Under the pieces are notes generated by a model that was not told where the DNA came from, did no database searches, and saw only the letters and a program-made list of their open reading frames with translations. The translations under genes were made by a program, and so were the position numbers. Source: Nannochloropsis oceanica (lineage: Eukaryota > Sar > Eustigmatophyceae > Eustigmatales > Monodopsidaceae). From it: a DNA stretch of 64,000 nt. Location of the stretch: contig CP038132.1 of assembly GCA_004519485.1 (NCBI GenBank), positions 925,001-989,000 on the forward strand, written 5' to 3'. Below, one piece after another: positions 34,372 to 45,611 of the stretch; the stretch's first letter is position 1; each line of letters starts with the position of its first letter.

Positions 34372-37300
34372 ATGGGCAGGGAGGGTGGTTGCTTGCATCA
34401 ACTTCGCTTTTCCGTATTCCGCGAAGACGATGCCTTACCCTCACAAGCCCCAAATTATGACCCCTCCTCCGCACCTCCTCCAACCACTCATGCCATCCTC
34501 CCTGCACCCAACCGTTGTACAGCGATGGAGGAAGACGATGGGCCTCCCGGGGACAGCCTGCGGGGTCCTTCTGACTACGCAGCTCCCTCCCTTTCACCGG
34601 TGGCGGCCGGCACGCCTCAGCTCACGGCCCCGGGAGCATCACAGGAGCATTCCAGTAGCAGCCCCGCCACCATCACCGACCCGGGCAGTGTCCTGCGGAA
34701 ACGAGGCAGCCCCACGCAGCCGCAGACACGTGGTTCAGCCGACACTACCCTCCTCAACCCAGAGGCTGCATCTCCCAATCACGCCCAGCCACCGTCGCGG
34801 CGCCTGCCAGGGCTCTCGACCTCCTCTCCCCCCGTCACTGGCCCCCTCTCTCTCACGACGGCCAATCCGATTCAAACCTGCGTCACTTCTGCTCCAGGCA
34901 AATATTTGCCTCATCCTCCCACATCAGCTGCTGCAGCAGCACCAACAACAGCACAAGTCGAGACAACATCACTGAGTCCTTGCTACTCCCCCTCCTCCTC
35001 CTCCTCTGCCCCTCCCTCCTCCCTCACTACGGGAAGAGGGACTCCGTCTAAAAATATCACCACCTACGGCGGCCTGAAGGGAAAGAAAATCACCACAGGT
35101 TTACCTCTTGCTATCCTTGGTGGCCGCGTTGACAAGCAGGAGGGCTGCCCTCTACCGACAGCAGTGTGCAAGGAGGAGGAAGGGAAGCAGGACGACGAGG
35201 AGGGAAGGGAGGTCGAAAGCAAGAGGAAAGGTAGCCATGATGCATATATGGATACTGATCCCAACAGTCTTACTGCTACTGCTACCACTGCTCCAGCTCC
35301 AGCTCCTGCTGCTCCTGCTGCGTCGGCTCGTCATGTGAAGACCTCGCCCTTCGCCGGGTTGGCCAACCAGGGGTAGGTGGGCCCTCTCTCCCTCCTCCCT
35401 CCCTCCCTCCCTCCCTCCCTCCCTCCCTCCTCATGCATTGTGTCGCTAGATTTTGGCTTTTCCGCACAAATCGTCGTTCCATTCCACCCATTGTCCAAAC
35501 CAGTCTCAACCTCCCTCCCTCCCTCCCTCCCTCCGTAGCGCCACCTGCTACATGAATTCCCTCCTGCAGACGCTCTACATGTCCCCTCCCTTTCGCCGCG
35601 CCCTCTATGCGTGGCGGTACACGGGTAGCAAAGAAGAAGAAGGAGAGTGCATCCCCCTCCAGCTGCAGGTAGGGAGGGAAGGAGGGAGGGAGGGAGGGAG
35701 GGCGACCTTCCGCCGCGCTCTCTAGGCGTGTCGGGTAGTAGGGAAGGAGGGAGGGAGGGAGGGACGGGAGGAGGGAGTGACAGGAGGACAGGGCTCTTTC
35801 CATCCACACTATCGCCCTAAGGTTTAACTCTTTTTTTTTCCAATCCTTACTATTTATTTACGTTCCATTTCCCTCCCTTCCTTTTATTTAAACCTCACTG
35901 CAGCGGTTGTTTGCACGATTGCAGGTTGCTGGGGAGGCGATAGGGGATGCACAGCATGAGAAAGAGGCGCCGGGGCAGAACCAGCAGCAGCAGCAGGAGC
36001 AGGAGCGGGAGGAAAGGGAGGGGAAGGACGAGAGAGGCCTAGAGGCCTCCCCAGCGAAGGGGGGGAGGAAGGGGGGGAGGAAGGGGGGGGGTGGCCGTGA
36101 GCACGGAGGCCTTGACCAAGAGCTTCGGGTGGTCGGTGCAAGACGCCTTCACGCAGCATGATGTCCAGGTAGGAAGGGAAGGGGGGAGGGGGAGGGGGAG
36201 AGAGGGAGGGCCAAAACGAGAGAAGAGAAAAGAAATAAAATGGTGAAATGGGAAGGAAACGAAGGGAGGGAGGGAGGGAGGGCTGGCGAAAGCACTCACT
36301 TGCGCATGCTTGTGTGGTGGTGACAGGAGCTGTGCCGGGTGTTGCTGGAGGCGCTGGAGCGGGTGTTAAAGGGAACACCCCTGGAAACGCTGGTCAAGGA
36401 TCTGTTCCAGGTGGGGATGATGGGGAGGGAGGGAGGGAGGGAGAGAGGGGAATCGGAAGCGGCTTGTTCCTGCTGTCCCGGAGGGCAAGAGGGGGAGGGG
36501 GAGGGGGAGGGGGAGGAGGATGATGATGATGAGAGAGAAGATTTCCGCTTCGAGACAGGCACTCACCGCCCTTCCTCCTCCTCCTCCTCCTCCTCCTCCT
36601 CCTCCTCCTCCTCCTCCCTTCCCCTCCTTCTCTCCGTCCGTGGGGACAGGGCACCATGACGGACAGCATCGAGTGCCTCCATTGTGGTTATCAGTCGGCC
36701 AAGGAGGACAGCTTCCAGGACATTTCCCTGCCCCTGCGCGTAAGAAGGGCGGAAAGGGGGGAGGGAGGGAGGAAGGGAGGAATAGAAGCTACACGTCAAA
36801 GGCACACCGCTCCATTCGCTCTCACTCAGTCTCACGCCCACCCACCCACCCACTCGCACAGAACGACAAACACTCACACCCACCCACCCTCAAACGCATT
36901 ACGATAAACTCTTACTACCGAATCTCAGACGTAGTACGACAAACACTGTCTCACTCACGCCCTCTCTCCCACATACCTCCCACACTCCCAGCCATTCGGT
37001 GCCAGCGAGACGGCGACCATCCACTCCGTCCGAGAGGCCTTGGAGGAATACTGTAAGAAGGAGACACTGGACGGCAACAACCAGGTACTCCCTCCCTCCC
37101 TCCCTCCCTCCCTCCCTCCCTCCCTCCCTCCTTTCTTCTCCCCCACCATCATAACATTCCAATATCCCTCTCTCCCTCAACCCCATGGCCGTCCCTCCCT
37201 CCCTCCCTCCCTCCTAGTACCGCTGCCCACAGTGCGGACCACAAAACGCGCGCAAGGGCCTTACCCTCCAAGCCCTTCCCTCTCTCCTCTTCCTCCAGCT

Positions 37301-40300
37301 TAAGCGCTTCGACTTCGACTACCAGACGATGGATCGACACAAGGTCAGGAGGGAAGGAGGGAGGGAGGGAGGGAGGGGAGGGAGGGAGGGAGGGAGGGAA
37401 GGTTGCTCCTTGTGAGGTCGCGCTCGCCTAAATTGCTGCGATACCTCGGCTGTTGTTGTGTTCTGAACCTCCCTCCCTCCCTCCCTTCCTCCCTCCCTCC
37501 CTCCTTCCCTCCCTGCCTCATTGCAACAGCTCAACGATGAAGTTCGTTTTCCCCTGGTGCTGGATCTGAATCCTTTTATGCCTCCCCCTCCCACTGTCCC
37601 CGCCCCCTCCTCCTCCTCCTCCTCCTCCTCCTCCTCCTCCTCCCCCTCTTCCGCCTCCTCCGCCTCCGCCTCCTTCTCCTCCTCCTCCGCCTCCTCCTCC
37701 TCCTCCGCCGCCGCCGCCGCCGCCGCCGAGGCCTCATTCATCACCCTTCCCTCTCCTTCCTCCTCCTCCCTCCCGCCTGCATCAGACGCTGCTGCTCCCG
37801 ATGCTCGCACTCTCCCTCCCTCCCCCTCTCTATCTCCTCCTTCCTCCTCTTCTCCTTCTTCAACATCGAAGAGGGGAAGAGCAGGGAAGGGAGGGCAGGA
37901 GGACGAGATGAAGGAGGAGGAGGAGGAGGAGGAGGTGGAGGGAGGATGGCTCAAAATTCTTCCGGAGTTGGTGGATAAGAGGGGCTCCCAGCGACCGAAG
38001 GAAGAGGGAGAGGGGAAGGAAGGGAGGGAGGGAGGGGCGGAGGGGATGGCGGCACTGGAGCCCTCTACGAAGGCCGAGAGGATTAACGGCAAGGAAGGAG
38101 GAAAGATGGAGGGCAAGGGGAGGGAAGAAAGGAGGAAGGGGGGAGGATATGATGACTTCTACCTTCGTCTGAATCCTCGGACGGACGCCGAGCGTGCCGC
38201 TCTCGTAGCCCAGGCCGCAGGCCCTCACCTCTATGAGCTTTATTCTGTCATGGTGCACGGTGGAGGGGTCCACACCGGTAAGCCAGCCCCCTCCCTCCCT
38301 CCCTCGGTTTTCGTCCGCCTGCTCCACTCACGTCCCTCCCTCCCTCCCTCCCTCCCTCCCTCCCTCCCAAGGCCACTACTCGGCCTATATCAAGGATACG
38401 ATTCACGCGGGCGGGCGCTGGTTCCTCTTCGATGACGCTCTTGTGCTCCCCGTCCGACCCGCCACAGTGCTTCGGGCCTGGGGCGGGGAGGGCGGGGGGG
38501 CGGAAGGGGCTGGGAGTAGAGGGAGCGATCCTCTCTTCTCCTCTTTCCCCTCCTCCTCCTCCTCCTCCTCCTCCTGGCGCAATTCTTCTCATACTCTATA
38601 CAAAAGTGGGAAGGGCCGGGAAGAGGAGAAGACTTTCCTCTTCCAGCAGCAGCAGCAGGAGCTTGAAGAGGAGGATGAGTGGTGGAGGGAGGGAGGGCTG
38701 GAGGGAGGGGTGAAGCCCACCTCTTCCTTCTTCCCCAACGCGGTGGCTTACATGCTAGTATACAGGAAGATGGAAGCCGTCGGGTAGGGAGGGAGGGAGG
38801 GAGGCAGGGAGGGAAGAGGTCTCGTACATACGCACACACCCACCTTCCTCCACTCACCTCCGCACCCTCTATACACAACCACAGCAGCTCTCCCTCGGCC
38901 CCTCCCTCCTTCCCGTCCTCCCCTTCCTCCTCCTCCCCTCCTTCACAGACTTTGTCGCCTGCAGACGTGGAGTTGTCGATCCCCCTCCCTCCCCACCTCC
39001 TCTCCTGGCTCAAGGAGGAAGAGGCGGAGGAAGCGAGGAAGGAAGAGGCGCGTCGCCTCCGCTCTCAGCTTGCGTCGGTCCGGGTATTTTGTGGCACTAT
39101 GGAGCCGAAGGAGAGGAGGAAAGAAGGGGTGGAGGTCTCCTTGCCCAAGACGGCGACTGTAGCAGAGCTGAAGGAGCTGGCCTGGAGGGTGAGCAGGGAG
39201 AGGGGGAGGGAGGGAGGGAGGGAGGGAGGGAAGGGAGGGGGGTAGTGCTGACATGACACTCGATTCAATCGTCAAGGTTGACGGAAGTAGGACTGGAGGA
39301 AGGGAGGGAGGGAGGGCGGGAAAAGAGGAGAAAGGTGAGCATTGGCCTTCACACCATCACCTCTTTCAATGCACGTGACAGGCGATGGGCCTGGCCCATG
39401 CCGACCCTCCTGTTGCCCTCCACGACGTCCGCCTCCGCCCTTTCTACCGTCCTCGTCCCCCCCCCTCCTCCACTGCCACCTCCCCCCCCTTCCCTTGTCG
39501 TGTCGCACTGGACGAGGGGATGACGCTGAAAGAGTGCGGGCTGAGGACGGGCTGCGGTTTGTACCTACAAGTCAAGCGCCCCGGTGAAAAGGCAAGGAGG
39601 GAGGGAGGGAGGGAGGGAGGGAGGGAGAGACGCAAAGTAGAGAAATAGCAGATTTACTGGGCAGCCTGCTGTGAAAATTCACTAACTCCCGTCACTACCC
39701 CCCGGCCCGACTCACCTCCTTCTTCCCTCAGTTTACCGTCTACATGAAGCGCTCGAATCCTCCCTCCACCCCTCCAAAGTCCGAGTACAACCACCTCGCC
39801 CGTCTCTCCCATGCCTCCACCCACCCCGACGGGTACTACTACTCCTCTTTCCCCTCCCCCAGCCCCAGCTACCCCCTCCCTCCCTCCCTCCTTTCCGACC
39901 CCATCTATCCCGTCCCCATCGCCTTCCGCATCCTGGAACGCCCTCCCTCCTCCTCCTCCTCCTCGATCTCCCTCTCCTCCTCCTCCTCCTCCCCCTCCTC
40001 TCCTTGCTTCGGCCCCTTGGCCGTTGCATTCTTCCCCTCCAATTGGGCGGTGGGCACGTTCCGATCTTACGTTGCTCAGAAATGGCTCGGCGACCAAGCG
40101 AGGCGGGTGCTCGTTTTCTTTCTGTACGAGAAGGAGTGGCGAAAGAGGAAGAGGAGGAGGGGGTTGAAGGGGGGGGGGAAGGAGGGGAAGGAGAAGGAGG
40201 TGATGATGCTGCCACAAGAGGGGAAGGGAGAGAAAGAACAGGAAGAGGACGAGGAGGACGAGGACGAGGACGAGGAGGACGTGGAAGAGGAGATCGAGTT

Positions 40301-40639
40301 GTACCCGCGATTACACTACATATTGTGGGATTATGATTATTTGAAGCTGCCGCAGATGCTGGGAATGGTCATCGAGGCGAGACCGCCCGTGTTGTACATC
40401 GAGTTGAACAACGAGCTGACGCGGGAGGAGGAGGAGTGCTGGTACCTTCACAACAAGTCCAAGGGAGGGGGGGAAGATGCCTTGAGGGTGGAGAGGTGGG
40501 CGGAGAAGGTGGCAAGGCAGGGAGGGAAGGAAGGGGACGACATGAGGATGCAGGAGGCAGCGACGTCGGTTGCGCGTCGGCGGCCGTTGGAGCAAGGCCT
40601 GATGATTCGTACCAAACAAGAGCGGGCAGAGGCGGCGGC

Positions 40640-40674
<35 letters not shown>

Positions 40675-41279
40675 CAACAACAACAGCAGCAGCAGCGGCA
40701 GCAGCAGAAGAAAAAGGAAGTGTGATGATTCCTGCAGCTGATCAGGAGGTCTCGCAGGATGGAGATAGAGAGAGGGAAGCAGTAGGCGGGGAGGAGAGGC
40801 AAGCAATAGCGGGAAGATCGATCCAGGTGACCGGGGACAACGAAAGGCGAAGGCCGACGGTGTTGATGGACCAAGAAAAGGAAGAGAAGGGAGATGAAGG
40901 AAAGGAGGGGCTTGATGATGACATGCACGGGCTCGCTTGGAATCAGCGTGTGGACTATACGGTGCATGGTGGTGCGAGTGCTGGGCGTTCAGATGACTGG
41001 CTGCTGGGGTTTCCGCAGTCCAAGGCAGGGGAGGAGCAGGAGGAGCACGACGTGGATGACGACGATGATAGCATGGCGGGTGCGTCGGGGGGAGGAAGAG
41101 AGACGGATATTTCGGCGGGGGAGGAGTGCTTGGAGAACGGGGAGGGGGAGGATGGGATGGATGAGGAGGGCGGGGAGGTTGAGGAGGTTTATTCCCAGAA
41201 TGACGCGGAGGCGGATTGGCGAAGACGCCATAACAAAAGAGAGGGGGAGGAGGAGAAGGAGGATGGGATGCAGATATAG
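34372..41279 (+). CDS. USP47-type ubiquitin carboxyl-terminal hydrolase
   Basis: A cysteine deubiquitinase. Exons: 34372(or 34525)-35372, 35539-35668, 35904-36168, 36327-36410, 36650-36739, 36992-37084, 37218-37343, 37530-38277, 38372-38783, 38885-39188, 39382-39591 and 39732-41279, about 1,670 residues. The N-terminal about 320 residues are disordered, Ser/Pro/Thr-rich. The Cys box is GLANQGATCYMNSLLQTLYM, then SFGWSVQDAFTQHDVQELCR, the zinc-binding pairs CLHCG and CPQCG, LQLKRFDFDYQTM, and the His box GHYSAYIKD with NAVAYMLVYRKM. Sequence order and wording match USP47 closely. Downstream are ubiquitin-like regions (VEVSLPKTATVAELKELA, DYLKLPQMLGMVIEARPP) as in USP47/USP7. A long acidic, low-complexity insert splits the catalytic domain in exon 8. 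Exon 3 needs a one-base frame change at a G tract, and intron 11 appears to be GC-AG (see findings). Confidence 0.93.
40630..40709 (+). repeat. Coding (GCA)n triplet repeat, poly-Ala tract
   Basis: Within the last exon of the USP47-type gene; it encodes a run of Ala interrupted by Thr. Confidence 0.9.
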
Positions 41280-42002
41280 CAAATCAGAAACATCAGATGG
41301 AAGAATGGGCAGAAGACGCGCGGAGTCAGGAGGGAGGGAGACTGACCAGGAAAACTGGAGAAGGTCGACATCAGAAAGTGCACATAAAAACCATGCAACA
41401 TACGCACCAGTCAAATTTTCGCGCGAAATCTCATGTTTGCCATCTCAAAGAACTCAGAAGAACGAGAGTGAATGAAGACGAATCAAAAAAAGAAATTAAT
41501 ATCCCAGGAATTGTTCGCGTATATGTCTCGACAGCTACTTTGTTGTTAATCTACTTTCAAGGTTCGAGGTTTGACTCGGTAGTTTCCGCCGAAGTCAAGC
41601 TCGCATGCAGCCATAATAAGACATTCCACAGGCAAATTCAACACAACTCGCGAACGTAGATTCATGCAAGTCTATAAATGGAAACACGTAGAATGTGCAG
41701 AAGAGTAGACATCTAACGTCTGCACGTGCAACAGGCACTCAATCACATACCCTTGGCCACGTAATCATCGTCTTTTATAAATTCACGGCCCACAGTACGC
41801 CCGCCGGGCGCATGATCCAATCAATGGGACATCGCTCACGCACATGTACGTGTGTATATCATCCTTGTTCGGTTTCCTGGCTGATTCACGACAACATCTC
41901 CGTGGCTATCCTTTAGAAGGGGATAAAAAGAGAAGGAGGAAAACCCGAGACACGCCAGTACTTGCTCTGCACGACTCCTATTTGGGCCATTGAAATCATT
42001 TT
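41280..42002. other. Convergent intergenic region
   Basis: It lies between the stops of the USP47-type and FkbM genes. Composition is less GC-rich and free of GGGA arrays. No gene, tRNA or transposon feature found. Confidence 0.45.
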
Positions 42003-43037
42003 CTATAGGTCACCCTGTTTCAAAAATACCTTGCTCGATTTCACGTTAATGCTCGTGTCTTCCACGAAGCCATTGCTGGCCAACACCTCCAGGACCTGCG
42101 ACTTCAGCTTGACGAATTTCTCCGTGTTGGAGTCGTAAAAGCGATTGGACACTTCTACCAGCAACACTTTTACGTCGAGAGCCTTAAAATCAATGGTGCG
42201 CAGCACATAATATTCAAATGCCTCCACGTCCAAACTCAAAAAGTCAATCTTGGTCACGCCCAACTCCCGCAAGTAAAAGCTCAGTGGCCCGCATTGCGCC
42301 TTGATTTGCCATGACAATTGGCCTTCTTCTTCGTACACGGACTCATGCAAAGATATACCTGTATTAGCTTGCTTGAGAAGGTTCACAAACTCAAATTTTT
42401 CGCAGGACGGGGCAACGTTCAGCAAGTCACTGTTTGGTCGCCTCGGGGCATTCGCCTTCAGCTTTTCGAAGCTGAGCGGTGATGCCTCGATGAGCAGTCC
42501 AGACCAGCCCAAACACGCCTCAAAGAAGCGAGTGTTCGTTTCGGTCAACCCGTCGAAGCCACCAAGCTCGAGAAAGAAGCCTGGTGCAGCATCGCCAGGG
42601 CGGTCGGCGAAATATTTGTGATAAATTAGGAGATCCTCATCGAAACGGCTCCTTTCAGTCCCGGCTTCGTTTGCCGTCGTCCAGCTTTCCAAGCAAGCTG
42701 CCTGCGCCTCGGCGGGGATTACAGGTGGAATAGCGCCGGCAAGACGAGGCACGTACTCGAAGGCCCCTTGGCAAGCATTCTCCTTCGCTGCATCGTTGCA
42801 GTGTATTTCGTTAACACTGCGAAAGCCTTGGGGTCTCGGGGGGGAAGCGTCGGCCGCAAGCACCGTGGTTGGTGTTGAGAAAATTGCCGCAATCATGCTG
42901 TGACCGCTGCCATATTCTGGCCCAAAATAATGGTAGGCAAGGCCAAAACTGAGCATCATGGCAAAAATGAGGGATGGCCGTGACCTGGACGCCGCTTTTG
43001 TGGTCATGCGCCAAGGCGCAGAAAGAGTTTTCCTCAT
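42003..43037 (-). CDS. FkbM-type SAM-dependent methyltransferase, type II membrane protein
   Basis: A Methyltransf_21 (FkbM) family protein, 344 residues, single exon. The N-terminus is basic followed by one hydrophobic segment (SLIFAMMLSFGLAYHYF), which suggests a Golgi or ER signal anchor with the enzyme in the lumen. The domain has FFLELGGFDGLTETNTRFFE (motif I), LGWSGLLIEASP with the acidic residue that binds the ribose, LLNVAPS, and IDFLSLDVEAFEYYVL, the conserved D-x-E near the end of the fold. The usual substrates are sugars or lipids; none can be deduced here. The gene lacks introns and the tetranucleotide arrays of nearly all neighbours, and its surroundings are similarly clean, so late acquisition is possible. 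Confidence 0.85.
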   Translation of the reverse strand: MRKTLSAPWRMTTKAASRSRPSLIFAMMLSFGLAYHYFGPEYGSGHSMIAAIFSTPTTVLAADASPPRPQGFRSVNEIHCNDAAKENACQGAFEYVPRLAGAIPPVIPAEAQAACLESWTTANEAGTERSRFDEDLLIYHKYFADRPGDAAPGFFLELGGFDGLTETNTRFFEACLGWSGLLIEASPLSFEKLKANAPRRPNSDLLNVAPSCEKFEFVNLLKQANTGISLHESVYEEEGQLSWQIKAQCGPLSFYLRELGVTKIDFLSLDVEAFEYYVLRTIDFKALDVKVLLVEVSNRFYDSNTEKFVKLKSQVLEVLASNGFVEDTSINVKSSKVFLKQGDL

Positions 43038-43570
43038 TCCCTGATTTCGCGTTCAGGCAGGGGATGCTGATGGCAGCGTGATTGGGGGCCGCAGAGACAG
43101 TTACAGGTGCAGATGCGTCGATCCTCACTCACGGCCACAGCGAAAAAAAGCTGGCCACGCTGTCGGATGATCCGATGCTGTACCTCTAACCGTGTAAGCG
43201 ACGCGTTTGCACAATGACGATGGATGTGTCTGTGTCAGGGAGAGGGGTCAGGTAGGTTAGGCCTTGCATCTGAGTGAAATAGAGCAAAGAATTATGGGCT
43301 TGATAAGGCAGGGAGAGGAGAATGGCGTTGGTAGTGAAAGTTCAAGGAGCAAAATCAACGAAAACCCAACACGTGAAACGGAAACGGCAGGCAGAACAGT
43401 TGAAAGAAATGACAACTTTTCGAAGGAAAGCCTCGCCCGATTCATCGTATTGGAACAATGTGTTGAGCGTTGGGCCCTCTTCTCTTTGTCTTTCTCGATG
43501 AGCAAATCTAAAACTTCCCATCTGTGATTCGTTTTTTCCTTTTTCCTCGACAAGTCTCCATCAAAATGTT
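43038..43570. other. FkbM upstream region, no gene seen
   Basis: No protein-like frame. The FkbM promoter is expected within the first few hundred bases. Array-free DNA. Confidence 0.4.
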
Positions 43571-44211
43571 CTATTTGCCGTTTACTACATATCCAAACAA
43601 GATACTATCGCTTCCGGATGTCCCTATCCCCCAACATCTCTTCCTGTTTTTACTCTCCTTATTCTCCTCTTCCTCGGTCTCTACGATCGTGTCTGAGTAG
43701 CCTTCCTGCGTCGTGTAATTGTGGATGTTTTGCACGCCCAGCGCCACCAATGCGGTATTTCCTACCATCCCTTTCCGTGCGTTCACCTTGTTCTCTATAA
43801 CCACAAATGTCATCATGAGGGGCGCGGGCAAGTCCTAGTAGACCCTGCGCAATTGCACCGTGCCGAAGCTGTCAAACGCGCCAAAATGCGACTCCACAGG
43901 CACTGGTGGGCCCCCGGTTTTAATTCCTTCTCGTAGTTCTTCTGTGAGCTTATCCACGAGACAGGCGTGAGATAGGATGGCATGGGTATTTCGATTACTC
44001 TATCACAGGGGTACGATGAAACCCAAGTCCAACAGCGCCAACGGCACCTCGAGCGGCCAGTGTGTGCCCAGCCGAATGCCACCGCGAAAGACTTTAGGAT
44101 TTGTACCTGATACAAGGTGGCTTTTATAGCTTGCCTTTGCTTTTTCTTTGCCCTTTTTCGGGCTTTTTTGGCCTCTTGCCGCTGCTCCTTATCACTGAGC
44201 GTGGGAGGCAT
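43571..44211 (-). pseudogene. Possible broken or misassembled gene
   Basis: Two protein-like stretches in successive frames suggest a decayed or unrecognised spliced gene. The first begins MPPTLSDKEQRQEAKKARKR, very basic, followed by a possible donor after ATLYQ. The second has VDKLTEELREGIKTGGPPVP and ESHFGAFDSFGTVQLRRVY, then an in-frame TAG at about 43837, then DLPAPLMMTFVVIENKVNAR and GNTALVALGVQNIHNYTTQ, with a Glu/Asp/Lys/Arg-rich end. The interrupted stretch reads like one protein on both sides of the stop. No family was recognised. Alternatively the TAG is the end of an intron. Confidence 0.35.
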
Positions 44212-44537
44212 GATATCGTCCTGGGTGTCAGTGCCTGTGGATGTGTATGGGTGTGGCTACTTTTGTGTATACCCCATTCAGGGATTTTGGAAGGAGCAGG
44301 GGTCAAGGAGGGTCGGCTCGTGACCAACGACCAGAACCAACAAACATATACATCAGCGTAAATGCCTCTCATGTATTTCTCCTTTTTTACACCTTCCTCT
44401 TCGGGTCTTGTATTTCTTTCCTCCTCATTTCTTCCTCTTTGTATATCCTTGGTTTTTTATCATTATTTTGATATGTCCACATTCATCCGTCCCCTCTCCT
44501 TCTCTCCTTTCCGCTGCTTCCTCCACCTTCTTTTTCC
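44212..44537. other. Short intergenic region
   Basis: T-rich DNA between the possible broken gene and the 3' end of the MEA1-like gene. No gene seen. Confidence 0.4.
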
Positions 44538-45368
44538 TTATTCCCCCTGCAACCGCGCCAGCATACACTTCAACTCTGGGCCTTCCCAATCGACGCCCGT
44601 GGCCCAAGCAGGTGTAACTTGAGGAGGAAGCACTACGCCCGTCATGACCCGTCGGATCAGCTCTTCCTTTTCTTGTGGCAGGGAGCGCGGCAATGGAGGG
44701 GACAGGACGCCGGAAGAAGAGGGACGGGTTGCGTCTTGCGATTGGGGTGTTTCAGGCAGGTGTGGGGATGTCGAGGATGCGAAGGAGAATTTCTCTTGAC
44801 CCCCATTTTCGCTGTCGTCAAGCGACAAGCTTGCGATTCCAGTCGGCGCAACCTCTTCTCCTCCATCACTTCGTGCCGCTCCAGTCCTCTCCCCTCCCAT
44901 CCTCTCCCACACTCCATTTCCCACCGACTCCGCTGCCGCTGCTGCTATAGGGACTCGGCTATCCTCCCCCCTTTGTGCGCGAGTGTGTATGTACTCCGCC
45001 TCCATCTGTGCCAGGATCCTCGACGTAATGATTTCAAAGTCCACTTCCCTCCTATCCCCTTCGCTGTCATTGTCCTCCTCTTCCTCTTCCTCCTCCTCCG
45101 CCCACCCTCCACCGGCCGCCGGCGGTGGCATCATGCCTTCCTCCTCGTCTTCACCCACATTCACCAAAGGCGCGTAGCCTTGCGCAGTAAAGATATGTTC
45201 CTCCTCCTCCACGGCTTCGCCCTCTGTCTCACCCAGTTGATCGCGGGTAGCAACAGCAGCCGCAGCAGGAGTGGGAGGAAAGTGGGTGGCAGGGGGCATT
45301 TCTTCTGTCTGTAATGACGATGATGACGATGGTGGCAGGGTTGCGGCAGCTTCTGCAGGAGAAGACAT
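44538..45368 (-). CDS. MEA1-like acidic protein
   Basis: A 276-residue single-exon frame. The composition is acidic and Ala/Ser/Pro-rich. Two short stretches recall the animal MEA1 (male-enhanced antigen 1) family: QGYAPLVNVGEDEEEG, like the MEA1 GYxPL motif in acidic surroundings, and the C-terminal RRVMTGVVLPPQVTPAWA, like the conserved VM..LP...P.WA end. MEA1 has no established biochemical role. Between them are EVDFEIITSRILAQMEAEY and Ser-rich linkers. I assign the family on these motifs only; the protein may simply be an acidic low-complexity protein. It diverges from the sulfite oxidase gene across 243 bp. Confidence 0.5.
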   Translation of the reverse strand: MSSPAEAAATLPPSSSSSLQTEEMPPATHFPPTPAAAAVATRDQLGETEGEAVEEEEHIFTAQGYAPLVNVGEDEEEGMMPPPAAGGGWAEEEEEEEEDNDSEGDRREVDFEIITSRILAQMEAEYIHTRAQRGEDSRVPIAAAAAESVGNGVWERMGGERTGAARSDGGEEVAPTGIASLSLDDSENGGQEKFSFASSTSPHLPETPQSQDATRPSSSGVLSPPLPRSLPQEKEELIRRVMTGVVLPPQVTPAWATGVDWEGPELKCMLARLQGE

Positions 45369-45611
45369 TTAATTGTGCCTGTGCTTGTATTGTGTTGGAC
45401 AAAGGAAGGCTCTGTGTGAGTGAATGTAGCATAGCACCTGTCGAAGAGAAGCAGATGACATAATGAGGAGGAGACACCTTCTTCTTTCAGGTCCCATTTT
45501 GCGGCGAATGCGGTAGCGGCGAATCCCTCCCATGCCTGACTAACGCCTGGATGCCTTTACCATCCCACACCGCATGCACCTCACAATTCACAGGCTGCCC
45601 AACAGCGCAGC
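45369..45611. promoter_or_regulatory. Short divergent promoter region, MEA1-like / sulfite oxidase
   Basis: 243 bp between start codons facing outward; it is likely to serve both genes. No specific motif could be assigned. Confidence 0.5.
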
